Of a stretch of 64,000 nucleotides of DNA, positions 20,040 to 28,029 are shown piece after piece. The stretch is taken from NCBI RefSeq assembly GCF_017873765.1, contig NZ_JAGGKP010000001.1:248001-312000 (forward strand), given 5' to 3'. The position numbers and the translations under genes are program-made. Origin of the DNA: Paenibacillus sediminis (GTDB lineage: Bacteria; Bacillota; Bacilli; Paenibacillales; Paenibacillaceae). Under the pieces are notes generated by a model. That model did not search any database. It saw only the letters and a program-made list of their open reading frames with translations, and was not told the origin of the DNA. Position 1 is the stretch's first letter. Each line of letters starts with the position of its first letter.

Positions 20040-21164
20040 ATGGCTGAGAAGCGCGATTATTATGAAGTGCTTGGAGTAAGTAAAAGTGCTTCTGATGATG
20101 AGATTAAAAAAGCATATCGCAAACTGGCACGCCAATATCACCCGGACGTCAACAAGGCGCCGGACGCCGAAGCCAAATTCAAAGAAGTGAAAGAGGCATA
20201 TGACGTGCTGAGCGATAGCCAGAAGCGCGCCAGATATGATCAATATGGACATATTGACCCGAACCAAGGTATGGGCGGCGGCGGATTCTCTGGCGCAGAT
20301 TTCGGCGGATTTGGTGACATCTTCGATATGTTTTTCGGAGGCGGCGGTCGAACGAGAGATCCAAATGCGCCAGAGCGGGGAAATGACCTGCAATATAATA
20401 TGACGATCGAATTTAAGGAAGCTGTCTTCGGCGTTGAGAAAGATATAACGATTCCGCGCACGGAGAACTGCGATGTGTGCCACGGTTCTGGAGCAAAACC
20501 AGGATCGCAGGTTCACACTTGTTCCGTATGTCATGGTTCAGGTCAACAAGAAGTGGTGCAGAATACGCCTTTTGGACGTATGGTTAACCGCCGAACTTGT
20601 AATAACTGCGGCGGTACCGGAAAAGTTGTCAAAGAAAAATGTACAACATGCCATGGTCAAGGCCGCGTGAAAAAACAACGTAAAATCCATGTCCGTATTC
20701 CAGCGGGTGTCGATGATGGCGCACAACTGCGCATGTCTGGTGAAGGGGAAGGCGGTTTGCGCGGAGGCCCAGCAGGTGATTTGTACATTGTCATACGCGT
20801 GAAACCGCATGAATTTTTCGAGCGTGAAGGCGATGATATTTACTGTGAAGTACCGCTTACGTTTGCACAAGCTGCACTAGGTGATGAGATCGAAATTCCA
20901 ACGCTTACGGAAAGAGTAAAACTGAAAATTCCAGCAGGAACGCAGACAGGTACTTACTTCCGCTTGAAAAATAAAGGTGTTCCGCGTCTTAGAGGCGTTG
21001 GACAAGGCGATCAACATGTTAAAGTGGTTGTCGTTACGCCTAGCAAATTAAGTGAGGAACAAAAAGAACTGTTGCGTCAATTTGCCGCATTAGATGGAGA
21101 GCAAACACACGAAAACGAGCAATCATTATTTGATCGTTTGAAACGAGCTTTCCGCGGTGAATGA
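20040..21164 (+). CDS. dnaJ: Chaperone protein DnaJ (Hsp40)
   Basis: DnaJ delivers substrates to DnaK and stimulates its ATPase. The 374-residue protein shows the J domain (residues 1-70, with YHPDVNK containing the HPD motif) and a Gly/Phe-rich segment (about 75-110). Four CxxCxGxG zinc repeats follow ([32 protein letters not shown]), then the C-terminal substrate domain. GGGGGTG lies upstream of the ATG. A strong terminator at 21189 closes the heat-shock operon. Confidence 0.98.
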   Translation: MAEKRDYYEVLGVSKSASDDEIKKAYRKLARQYHPDVNKAPDAEAKFKEVKEAYDVLSDSQKRARYDQYGHIDPNQGMGGGGFSGADFGGFGDIFDMFFGGGGRTRDPNAPERGNDLQYNMTIEFKEAVFGVEKDITIPRTENCDVCHGSGAKPGSQVHTCSVCHGSGQQEVVQNTPFGRMVNRRTCNNCGGTGKVVKEKCTTCHGQGRVKKQRKIHVRIPAGVDDGAQLRMSGEGEGGLRGGPAGDLYIVIRVKPHEFFEREGDDIYCEVPLTFAQAALGDEIEIPTLTERVKLKIPAGTQTGTYFRLKNKGVPRLRGVGQGDQHVKVVVVTPSKLSEEQKELLRQFAALDGEQTHENEQSLFDRLKRAFRGE

Positions 21165-21188
21165 GCTGCCCGGAATATAATTAAGCAT

Positions 21189-21230
21189 AAAAAGCACTGT
21201 ATTTCTTATAAGAAACACAGTGCTTTTTTT
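21189..21230. terminator. Terminator after dnaJ
   Basis: AAAAAGCACTGT pairs with ACAGTGCTTTTT and is followed by TT. The A-run on the other arm makes it usable for the convergent small gene at 21251-21433 too. Confidence 0.9.
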
Positions 21231-21250
21231 AATAAAACATAAATAAAAGG

Positions 21251-21433
21251 TTATTTTATTGCCTTTAAAAGAGCCTTCCCTTTGTTATAAACAAATCTTT
21301 CCCATTTAGCTAACAGACCGCTTCCATTCTCACCATGTTCTATTTTGGAAGCGTGATTTTTATGAAATTCGGCTACTCGATTATGATGTTGCTTATGCCA
21401 CTCAGCATTAACGATATGTTGTTGCTGTTCCAT
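21251..21433 (-). CDS. Small basic, His-rich hypothetical protein
   Basis: A 60-residue protein begins MEQQQHIVNAEWHKQHHNR and ends WERFVYNKGKALLKAIK. It is rich in His, Lys and Gln, with no membrane helix and no family I recognise. The ATG at 21433 is chosen because GGAAAGGAGAA lies 7 bases upstream; an ATG eight codons earlier lacks a ribosome site. A TATAAT-like box lies further upstream on this strand with no clear -35. It stands between convergent and divergent neighbours, so it is a single-gene unit. Coding potential is supported mainly by the good ribosome site and the terminator at its 3' end. Confidence 0.6.
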   Translation of the reverse strand: MEQQQHIVNAEWHKQHHNRVAEFHKNHASKIEHGENGSGLLAKWERFVYNKGKALLKAIK

Positions 21434-21578
21434 TTTTCTTCTCCTTTCCATCATCATTTTTTTCTAATTATACCCTTTGGCCAGGTTTTTTTTGTGTTAT
21501 TTCGAATAAAAAAATAACAAATATTAAATCCTAAATTTCGTATCTATGGTTGGCAGTTTAGGAACGGCAGGTGGTAAT

Positions 21579-21950
21579 GTGGCTGAAAAAAATATTTTAG
21601 CATACTTCAAAAGTCCTGAAGAGGCTGAAGGAGTTGCTAGAAAACTGCGAGCTTTACGTGTAGACGACCTATCCATTGATCGGTTCAGCCGATATCCGAG
21701 CACGAGTTATGCGGATCAATTTAGTCCACTAACAGGGCAGCTTGGCAGTCTTACCACTCTAACACAGGATGCTGGATTAACCAGTACGTTTCCTGGAATT
21801 CTAGCGGCTGCAGATCCAACCGCTAGTGGGATGAGTGATGGAGGTCAGGGGGGCCCAACTGGACGGAATATATTATTAACCGTTGTCTTGGATGAGTCGG
21901 TTCATGAACAAGCGATGCGACTGATCGAAGAAGCTGGAGGTTTTATTTAA
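21579..21950 (+). CDS. Hypothetical protein, possible YflT/general-stress-like
   Basis: This 123-residue protein begins MAEKNILAYFKSPEEAEGVA and ends LTVVLDESVHEQAMRLIEEAGGFI. The ends look like two strand-helix halves of a ferredoxin-like fold, separated by a Gly/Ser/Thr/Pro-rich stretch (about 45-95). Proteins that begin 'xxYFxSPEEAExxxxKL' occur among stress proteins of the YflT type; this is only a resemblance. The GTG at 21579, preceded by AGGTGG, is preferred to an ATG at 21546. It is followed 23 bases later by the YfhD-like gene, so the two may be cotranscribed. Confidence 0.7.
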   Translation: MAEKNILAYFKSPEEAEGVARKLRALRVDDLSIDRFSRYPSTSYADQFSPLTGQLGSLTTLTQDAGLTSTFPGILAAADPTASGMSDGGQGGPTGRNILLTVVLDESVHEQAMRLIEEAGGFI

Positions 21951-21973
21951 GACGGATTTCATCAAGGAGGAAT

Positions 21974-22165
21974 ATGATGGGCACAAGTAACAGAAAAAGC
22001 CGAAAGCATGCAGAACATGCGGGTAAAAATAAAGATGTTGAATTTGCGATGGAGAATGCAAATCAAGAAGATTTAGAAGCGCTTGAGCGCAGTAGACAAG
22101 CTGATCAAAGGCAAGAAAAGCGGCAACAACCAATAATATCAATAGAACACGATGACTGCCGATAA
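21974..22165 (+). CDS. YfhD-like small acidic protein
   Basis: This is a 63-residue (or 62, starting at ATG 21977) highly charged protein without membrane segments. The C-terminal half, KDVEFAMENANQEDLEALER followed by SRQADQRQ, resembles the YfhD family of small Bacillus proteins of unknown role. That assignment is from memory of the family's 'D-E-F-x-x-E-x-A-D-x-x-D-x-E-A' pattern. AAGGAGG lies at 21964-21970, which suits ATG 21977 slightly better. A terminator follows immediately. Confidence 0.65.
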   Translation: MMGTSNRKSRKHAEHAGKNKDVEFAMENANQEDLEALERSRQADQRQEKRQQPIISIEHDDCR

Positions 22166-22181
22166 GCTTCGGCAGTTTTTT
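22155..22181 (+). terminator. Terminator after the YfhD-like gene
   Basis: ACTGCCGA and TTCGGCAGT form a compact hairpin followed by TTTTTT. It overlaps the last codons of the small gene. Confidence 0.85.
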
Positions 22182-22208
22182 CATGAATAAAAAAGGTGTT
22201 AGCAAATT

Positions 22209-22238
22209 TTGTACTCAGCAGCTGTTGTATAGTACAAT
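22209..22238 (+). promoter_or_regulatory. SigA-type promoter of prmA
   Basis: TTGTAC (22209-22214), an 18-base spacer and TACAAT (22233-22238) lie 38 bases before the prmA ATG. Confidence 0.55.
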
Positions 22239-22275
22239 AGAACGGATGCAAGATGATAGGAGGATAAGTAAATCG

Positions 22276-23250
22276 ATGTTATGGAATGAACTTACGATCT
22301 ACACAACGGAGGAAGCCGTTGAAATGATATCGAACTTTCTGCATGAAGCGGGTGCAGGCGGAGTATCTATAGAAGAATCGGGAACACTGAACAAGAAACG
22401 AAATACACAGTACGGAGAATGGTATGAACTGCCGCTCAATGATATTCCCGAAGGCCACGCCGAAATTAAAGGGTATTTCTCACAAGAGCTTTCGATCGAC
22501 GATATTTTAAAAGAAATAAAACCGCGCATCGAGCAGCTGGCTGAGTTTGACATAAATGTAGGCGAAGTTACATATAAAGTGCGAACAGTCAGTGACGATG
22601 ATTGGGCTAATGCGTGGAAACAATATTTCAAACCGCTGCGTGTGTCGGGTCGTCTGACAATTAAACCAACATGGGAAGAGTATACGCCTTCGTCTTCTGA
22701 TGAATATATTATTGAGCTTGACCCTGGCATGGCTTTTGGTACAGGAGCTCACCCGACGACATCTCTCTGCTTGCGAACACTGGAGCAAGTCATTCACGGC
22801 GGAGAAGAAGTGATTGATGTAGGCACAGGTTCAGGTATTTTAGCGATCGGTGCTGTTAAACTCGGTGCAAAACACGTCCTTGCTCTTGATCTTGATCCGG
22901 TGGCAGTATCGAGTGCGCGTGAGAACGCGAAAATTAATCATCTTGAAGATCGCATTACCGTGAAGGAAAGCGATTTGCTCGGCGTTATTAAAGGGACTAA
23001 CGAAGCGAATGAGCCGTTAGGAATTAAGCTTCCGGTACAAGTCATCGTCGCCAATATTTTGGCTGAGATCATTATGCTCTTTATTGACGATGTGTACGAA
23101 GCGCTGGAGCCAGGCGGTTATTACATTGCGTCAGGTATTTATAAGAACAAAGAACAAGACGTGAAACAAGCGCTGATCTCTTCTGGTTTTGATATTGAAG
23201 AGACGAACCGTGAGGAAGATTGGGTTGCGTTTGTGGCAAGAAAGAGGTAG
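22276..23250 (+). CDS. prmA: Ribosomal protein L11 methyltransferase
   Basis: PrmA methylates ribosomal protein L11 with S-adenosylmethionine. The 324-residue protein has the N-terminal L11-binding domain and then a Rossmann methyltransferase. The linker DPGMAFGTGAHPTT precedes motif I (VIDVGTGSGILAIGAVKLGA), and VIVANILAEII contains the N-I-L motif. AGGAGG lies upstream. The long frame continues 31 codons further 5' but would overlap the terminator of the previous gene, so ATG 22276 is used. Its order after dnaJ corresponds to B. subtilis yqeT. Confidence 0.95.
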   Translation: MLWNELTIYTTEEAVEMISNFLHEAGAGGVSIEESGTLNKKRNTQYGEWYELPLNDIPEGHAEIKGYFSQELSIDDILKEIKPRIEQLAEFDINVGEVTYKVRTVSDDDWANAWKQYFKPLRVSGRLTIKPTWEEYTPSSSDEYIIELDPGMAFGTGAHPTTSLCLRTLEQVIHGGEEVIDVGTGSGILAIGAVKLGAKHVLALDLDPVAVSSARENAKINHLEDRITVKESDLLGVIKGTNEANEPLGIKLPVQVIVANILAEIIMLFIDDVYEALEPGGYYIASGIYKNKEQDVKQALISSGFDIEETNREEDWVAFVARKR

Positions 23251-23253
23251 AGT

Positions 23254-23946
23254 ATGGATTTTTTACAGCCATTTTTGGCGTGGAATGTTAAGGAATTACC
23301 CTTTGTGCTGCTAGCACTGTTAATTGGGTTTACGTTTCATGAATTTGCACATGCTTACTTTGCAAATAAATTTGGAGATCCAACGGCTAAACTGCTCGGT
23401 CGTGTAACGTTAAATCCGGCTTCGCATATTGACCTGTTCGGAACTCTGCTGCTTATTATAGCTGGGTTCGGATGGGCAAGACCGGTTCCTGTTAATCGCG
23501 ATAACTTCAGCAAGCCGCGCTTAATGGGCATCATCGTATCCGCAGCCGGACCTTTAAGCAATTTATTCATTGCTGCAATCGGGGCCATGATTATATCCTT
23601 GTTAAAATTAGGTACACTGCAAGCGATCCCGAATGATAACGTTGCTCTTGCTATCTATATTGCTTTTCACTATATTATTCAAATTAATATCCTGTTGTTT
23701 ATTTTCAATCTCATTCCGCTGCCTCCGCTTGATGGCTACCGGATATTAGAAGATATCGTACCTAGAGCAGTTAGAATCAGACTGCAGCAGCTTGAGCAAT
23801 GGTCATTCTTCATTTTTATACTTGTTGTATTTATTTCACCGATACGGAGAGTAACGATAGATCCACTCTTTTCTCAAGTCGATCGTATTTATTGGTCTTT
23901 GATTGGATTTTTCGGGCAACTGTTTGGTGTTCCTACAGGAATGTAG
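23254..23946 (+). CDS. Site-2-protease-family (M50) membrane metalloprotease
   Basis: This 230-residue polytopic membrane protein has the S2P/M50 zinc motif HEFAHAYFANKFGDPTA near residue 30 and the second motif NLIPLPPLDGYR near residue 157, whose Asp completes the zinc site. About five membrane helices are visible. The family cleaves membrane-embedded substrates; YwhC-type members like this one lack a PDZ domain and have unknown targets. A link to the ECF/anti-sigma pair at 4.6 kb is speculative. It starts 4 bases after prmA and precedes rsmE, so it is probably cotranscribed with both. B. subtilis has no such gene at this place. Confidence 0.88.
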   Translation: MDFLQPFLAWNVKELPFVLLALLIGFTFHEFAHAYFANKFGDPTAKLLGRVTLNPASHIDLFGTLLLIIAGFGWARPVPVNRDNFSKPRLMGIIVSAAGPLSNLFIAAIGAMIISLLKLGTLQAIPNDNVALAIYIAFHYIIQINILLFIFNLIPLPPLDGYRILEDIVPRAVRIRLQQLEQWSFFIFILVVFISPIRRVTIDPLFSQVDRIYWSLIGFFGQLFGVPTGM

Positions 23947-23999
23947 CTTGAACACTTGGATGATGAAATTGATGATTTTGGATAAAAGGTAGATGAGAT

Positions 24000-24764
24000 A
24001 TGCAGCGCTATTTTATTTCACCGGAGCAGTTCGGTGAACAAACGGTACAAATTCTCGGTGAAGACGCCCGCCATATTAGCAAAGTGATGCGGGCTAAGCT
24101 GAAGGAGAAGCTCATTGTCAGTGACGGCATTTCGCGCGAAGCGATTGTAGAAATCGAATCGATTGATCCAGGTTCGGTTACAGCTACCATTGTAGAACGA
24201 CTGGAATTAACGAGTGAGCCTTGGCTGCAAATAACCATTGCCCAAAGCTTGCCTAAAGGAGATAAGATGGAGACCGTCATTCAGAAATGCACCGAAATTG
24301 GTGCAGTCTCCTTTATCCCTTTTCTTTCCGAACGAACGATTGTGCAGTATGATTCGAGGAAAGAAGAGAAACGAACAGAACGGTGGCGTAAAATTGCCAA
24401 AGAGGCTGCTGAGCAAGCGCACCGCAACAAAGTGCCGCTGATTGAAGCTCCAATCTCGTGGAAATCGCTTTTATCCTCATTCGATAATTATGACTTGATT
24501 TGTATTTGTTATGAAAAAGAACAAGGGGATCAGCTGAGAGACGTTATACAACCTTTCGTACAGCGTCTTGAGCAGCAAGGAACCTACCGTGTTCTTGTAG
24601 TCGTAGGACCTGAAGGCGGATTTAGTGAGGCTGAAATCAAGCAGGCCGAGGAAGCCGGTGCAGTATCCGTTGGTCTTGGCCGGCGTATTCTTCGAACAGA
24701 GACAGCGGGAATGGCTGCGCTGACATGTATACTTTATGAGTCCGGAGAAATGGGCGGAGTTTGA
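24000..24764 (+). CDS. rsmE: 16S rRNA (uracil1498-N3)-methyltransferase
   Basis: RsmE methylates U1498 of 16S rRNA. The 254-residue SPOUT-class protein has an N-terminal PUA-like domain (YFISPEQFGEQTVQILGEDA; HISKVMR) and a C-terminal knotted domain. The family signatures are QSLPKGDKMETVIQKCTEIG, VVGPEGGFSEAEI and LGRRILRTETAGMAAL. Its position after prmA corresponds to B. subtilis yqeU. The next Bacillus gene, mtaB (yqeV), is not present here; a terminator and a Nudix gene follow instead. Confidence 0.95.
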   Translation: MQRYFISPEQFGEQTVQILGEDARHISKVMRAKLKEKLIVSDGISREAIVEIESIDPGSVTATIVERLELTSEPWLQITIAQSLPKGDKMETVIQKCTEIGAVSFIPFLSERTIVQYDSRKEEKRTERWRKIAKEAAEQAHRNKVPLIEAPISWKSLLSSFDNYDLICICYEKEQGDQLRDVIQPFVQRLEQQGTYRVLVVVGPEGGFSEAEIKQAEEAGAVSVGLGRRILRTETAGMAALTCILYESGEMGGV

Positions 24765-24772
24765 ATTAGAGG

Positions 24773-24823
24773 AACAAGGATTTCATTTCCGCTTTAGCAG
24801 GAAGTGAAATCCTTGTTGTTTCA
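24773..24823 (+). terminator. Terminator after rsmE
   Basis: AACAAGGATTTCA-TTCC pairs with GGAA-TGAAATCCTTGTT over a 9-base loop, followed by GTTTC. The stem is long and strong, the U-tract short. Confidence 0.7.
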
Positions 24824-24844
24824 AATGAAGGGGAGGATTGCTTA

Positions 24845-25276
24845 ATGAAAGAGATATCTGCAGGCGGGGTTGTATATCGTAAGCATAATGGAAAAATAGA
24901 AATCCAGCTTATTACAGATCGTTACGGTAAAATTTCGTTGGCCAAAGGCAAAATGGAGGCTGGTGAAACGGTTGAACAAACGGCTCTTCGGGAAATCTCC
25001 GAGGAAACCGGAATGATCGGACGTATTATTGAACCTGTCGAAGTGATTGCATACACTTATGAGCATCCTGTTCATGGTTCTGTGAACAAAGAAGTCCACT
25101 ACTTCTTAGTTGAGGCAGAAAGCGGTGAGCTGAAACCGCAAATCGAAGAAATTCGCGGGGTGAATTGGTATTCACCTGAAGAAGCATGGGCGAAGCAGAC
25201 ACGTTCCGGCTATGATAATAATGACGCGGTACTGCGAAAAGCGTTACATTTATTAGGTATCGACGTTTCATCATAA
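24845..25276 (+). CDS. Nudix hydrolase
   Basis: This 143-residue protein has the Nudix box (GKMEAGETVEQTALREISEE, continuing TGM) near residues 36-58. That motif chelates the Mg2+ used to cleave nucleoside diphosphates linked to other groups. Its N-terminus KEISAGGVVYRKHNGKIEIQ is typical of small Nudix enzymes close to MutT or Ap4A hydrolases. The substrate cannot be decided. A good GGGGAGG ribosome site precedes the ATG. It is convergent with yqeW, 19 bases away. Confidence 0.93.
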   Translation: MKEISAGGVVYRKHNGKIEIQLITDRYGKISLAKGKMEAGETVEQTALREISEETGMIGRIIEPVEVIAYTYEHPVHGSVNKEVHYFLVEAESGELKPQIEEIRGVNWYSPEEAWAKQTRSGYDNNDAVLRKALHLLGIDVSS

Positions 25277-25295
25277 TTTATTTAAATTACTTAAT

Positions 25296-26273
25296 TTATG
25301 TTACTTTCTGTTTACCTGTCTTCCAAATGGGTAGATAACAGATAGGCAGTGCTAATAGTGAGCAGACGACATTAAATATAGTCTGAGCATGAGCAATTTG
25401 AGCGGTTGGTTCGTTGCTTATCCATGCAGCAGCCGTTTGCAATTCCGGGATAAATGGAATGAATACTAAGGCTCCGCCTAAATTGAGTGTGACATGCGAC
25501 CAGGCTACAAATTTCCCGGAAGCTGAACCTCCGATGGAAGCGATAAGTGCGGTTACGCATGTCCCTATGTTAGCTCCGATTACGATGGCAATACCAAGAT
25601 CGATCGGCATTGCCGCTAAACCTGTAAGACTCATAGCCATACCTATGACGGCAGCACTGCTGTGAACAATCGCGGTGAGACAAGCTCCCGCGGCAATTCC
25701 CCATAGTATACTCTGGTTAGAGCGCTCAAGAAACCAAGTGAATAATCCTTTGGACTCTAGCTCAGGGCCGATCGATTGCATCCATCCGATACTGATCATA
25801 ATGAGTGCAAATCCTGCGACGGCGATGGCGATGTATTGCGCTGGCTTGATCAAATGCGCATACCGATGATATCGCCAAGGGGTATACTCATTAGCGATGA
25901 CAACGATCGTCCATAATATGAGAGCACCATAGAGCAGTTTATCCGCTGCATGACTCATATTTAATCCAATGAGCTCGGTTGTCAGGCAAGTTCCGATGTT
26001 GCTGCCAAGAATAATGCCGAGCGTCTGTCTATAAGTAAGCAGTCCAGCATTTACAAGACCTATCGTTATTACGGTAATCGCTGTGCTGCTTTGCAGAACG
26101 GCAGTTACTCCAGTGCTGAACAGCATACCTTTCAGCGGAGTGCTGGTAGAGTTGTTCAAAATTTGCGTAAGGATAGGTCCTGCCCATAGATGGAGCGCAG
26201 TCTCCATTATTTTCATGCCTAAGAGAAAAAGTGCTAGTCCCATCATAAGAGGTATAATGATCGAATTTAGCAT
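25296..26273 (-). CDS. yqeW: Na+/phosphate symporter family protein (YqeW-like)
   Basis: This 325-residue integral membrane protein of the Na/Pi cotransporter II family (PF02690) has the two inverted repeats with the paired QSST/HSSA motifs: TAVLQSSTAITVITIGLV near 57-75 and TAIVHSSAAVIGMAMSL near 200-216. It also has two GxNIGTC motifs (LGSNIGTC, IGANIGTC). About eight helices are predicted. It probably imports phosphate with sodium. AAGGAG lies 10 bases before the ATG. In B. subtilis yqeW lies in the same region after yqeV, also in opposite orientation. It has no long cytoplasmic PhoU-like tail. Confidence 0.9.
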   Translation of the reverse strand: MLNSIIIPLMMGLALFLLGMKIMETALHLWAGPILTQILNNSTSTPLKGMLFSTGVTAVLQSSTAITVITIGLVNAGLLTYRQTLGIILGSNIGTCLTTELIGLNMSHAADKLLYGALILWTIVVIANEYTPWRYHRYAHLIKPAQYIAIAVAGFALIMISIGWMQSIGPELESKGLFTWFLERSNQSILWGIAAGACLTAIVHSSAAVIGMAMSLTGLAAMPIDLGIAIVIGANIGTCVTALIASIGGSASGKFVAWSHVTLNLGGALVFIPFIPELQTAAAWISNEPTAQIAHAQTIFNVVCSLLALPICYLPIWKTGKQKVT

Positions 26274-26422
26274 CGCAGCGAATCTCCTTATCGATTACGG
26301 CTCTGCCGTTTATACTACTACTTATATGTCTGTATACGGACAACCATGACTAGTCTCATTCGTTCGGACTTTAAATACCAGCTTTCAAATGAAAATAGAA
26401 AAAGATTTAGGAGTGAAGTGTA

Positions 26423-27799
26423 TTGGCATCCGTCATTCTGCAGCGGAGTCGTAAAAAACGACTGGAACAGGGACATCCCTGGATTTATAACAATGAAATT
26501 GAACGTGTGGAAGGTGAGCCTGTTCCTGGGGATCTCGTAGAAGTTCTAAATCATAAAGGACGCTACCTAGCGACAGGATATTATAATCCTGCTTCCCAAA
26601 TTACAGTACGCATCGTGTCGTACAAATCGTTGGAGCGGATGGACAAAGCCTTCTTCGTGGAACGGTTTCGCAGCTGTCTCAAGCATCGGGATCGTTTTCT
26701 AGGCGAGGCTGATGCTTACCGTCTCGTGTATGGAGAGGCAGATTTCTTGCCAGGATTAATCGTAGACCGATTTGCGGATGTGCTCGTCGTGCAAATATTA
26801 ACGCTTGGCATGGATCGGTGTCGTGAGTCTATTGTTGAGGCGCTTATCGAAGTTATGCAGCCTAAAGGGATCTATGAACGCAGCGATGTTCCAATAAGGG
26901 AGCTTGAAGGTCTTGAGCAGACAAAGGGAGTGCTTTATGGAGAGTGTCCGCGTCATGTGACCGTCACTGAGAACGGACTCCTTATTCAAGTTGATATTGA
27001 AGAAGGTCAGAAGACAGGTTATTTCTTCGATCAACGGGAGAACCGCGCAGCTACAGAGCCGCTCATGACGGGCTGGGGTAAGCGGAGTGGGATCAGCTTG
27101 CAGGAAGTAGAGCAAGACGGACAGAAACAGTTACTGCCTGTTAATGCAAATGGCAAGGTTGTCACTTTCCCGTATTGGGATGGCGCAACCGTTCTTGAAT
27201 GCTTCTCCCACACGGGCAGCTTTACACTCCACGCGTGCAAGTACGGTGCGAAAAAAGTAACGTGCCTCGACATTTCCGCGCATGCGATAGAAAGTGCTAA
27301 AACGAATGTCGAGTTGAACGGATTTCAAGATCGCGTCGAGTTCGTGGTAGCGGATGCTTTCGAGTATTTGCGCAGTCAGGTCAAAGGACTCGAGGAACGT
27401 TCGGCGCGTGCTGCGAGCGGAGAGACTAAGGTAGACACATCTAAACCGCTGACAGCAGGCGGCGGCCGAACTTGGGATGTTGTCATCTTAGATCCGCCAG
27501 CTTTTGCGAAAACTAAAAGTGCGGTGAAGGGAGCGATCCGCGGTTACAAAGATATTAACCTTCACGGTATGAAGCTCGTTAATGAGGGCGGCTATTTAGT
27601 GACGGCGAGCTGCTCTTACCATATGCGTCCAGATTTGTTCTTGGAGACGATCCAAGAAGCGGCGATGGATGCGGGTAAAGTGCTTAGACTTATCGAATGG
27701 CGCGCTGCTGGTAAAGATCATCCGCAAATTTTAGGTGTAGATGAAGGTCATTACTTAAAATTTGCAATCTTCGAAGTGAGAAGCAAATCGTTAATATAA
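26423..27799 (+). CDS. RlmI/RlmK-type 23S rRNA methyltransferase
   Basis: This 458-residue class I rRNA methyltransferase has an N-terminal PUA domain (GHPWIYNNEIERVEGEPVPG; VEVLNHKGRYLATGYYNP), a middle EEHEE-like domain and a Rossmann domain. The SAM motif I is VLECFSHTGSFTLHACKYGA. The catalytic DPPAF motif and the TASCSYHM block with its Cys fit m5C-type chemistry, as in RlmI. It is longer than RlmI (about 396) because of two inserted low-complexity loops, around residues 220-250 (GWGKRSGISLQEVEQDGQ) and 325-350 (LEERSARAASGETKVDTSKP). The start is TTG 26423 with AGGAG 9 bases upstream. The target base is not known. Confidence 0.88.
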   Translation: MASVILQRSRKKRLEQGHPWIYNNEIERVEGEPVPGDLVEVLNHKGRYLATGYYNPASQITVRIVSYKSLERMDKAFFVERFRSCLKHRDRFLGEADAYRLVYGEADFLPGLIVDRFADVLVVQILTLGMDRCRESIVEALIEVMQPKGIYERSDVPIRELEGLEQTKGVLYGECPRHVTVTENGLLIQVDIEEGQKTGYFFDQRENRAATEPLMTGWGKRSGISLQEVEQDGQKQLLPVNANGKVVTFPYWDGATVLECFSHTGSFTLHACKYGAKKVTCLDISAHAIESAKTNVELNGFQDRVEFVVADAFEYLRSQVKGLEERSARAASGETKVDTSKPLTAGGGRTWDVVILDPPAFAKTKSAVKGAIRGYKDINLHGMKLVNEGGYLVTASCSYHMRPDLFLETIQEAAMDAGKVLRLIEWRAAGKDHPQILGVDEGHYLKFAIFEVRSKSLI

Positions 27800-27813
27800 G
27801 AGTGAACGAACAA

Positions 27814-27865
27814 AACAAACCCAAAGCTTGGTTCAACACACTGAGCTTTGGGTTTGTTATATTTT
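27814..27865 (+). terminator. Terminator after the RlmI-like gene
   Basis: AACAAACCCAAAGCT and AGCTTTGGGTTTGTT form a perfect 15-bp stem with a U-rich tail (ATATTTTAT). The remaining 160 bases to addB contain a TATACT box near 27942 but no convincing -35 element. Confidence 0.85.
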
Positions 27866-28029
27866 ATAAGGGAAGCCCGTCACAGGAAAATCATCCCTTA
27901 TGAGGATAGCAAACGTATGTTCCGCGGGGGCAAGCTTATGGTATACTTAAAGCCAAATGCTTAAATTTTATGTTCTATTTCATATAAACCAAGAATGAGG
28001 TCTTTACATAGAAGGAGGAGGCTTACGTA

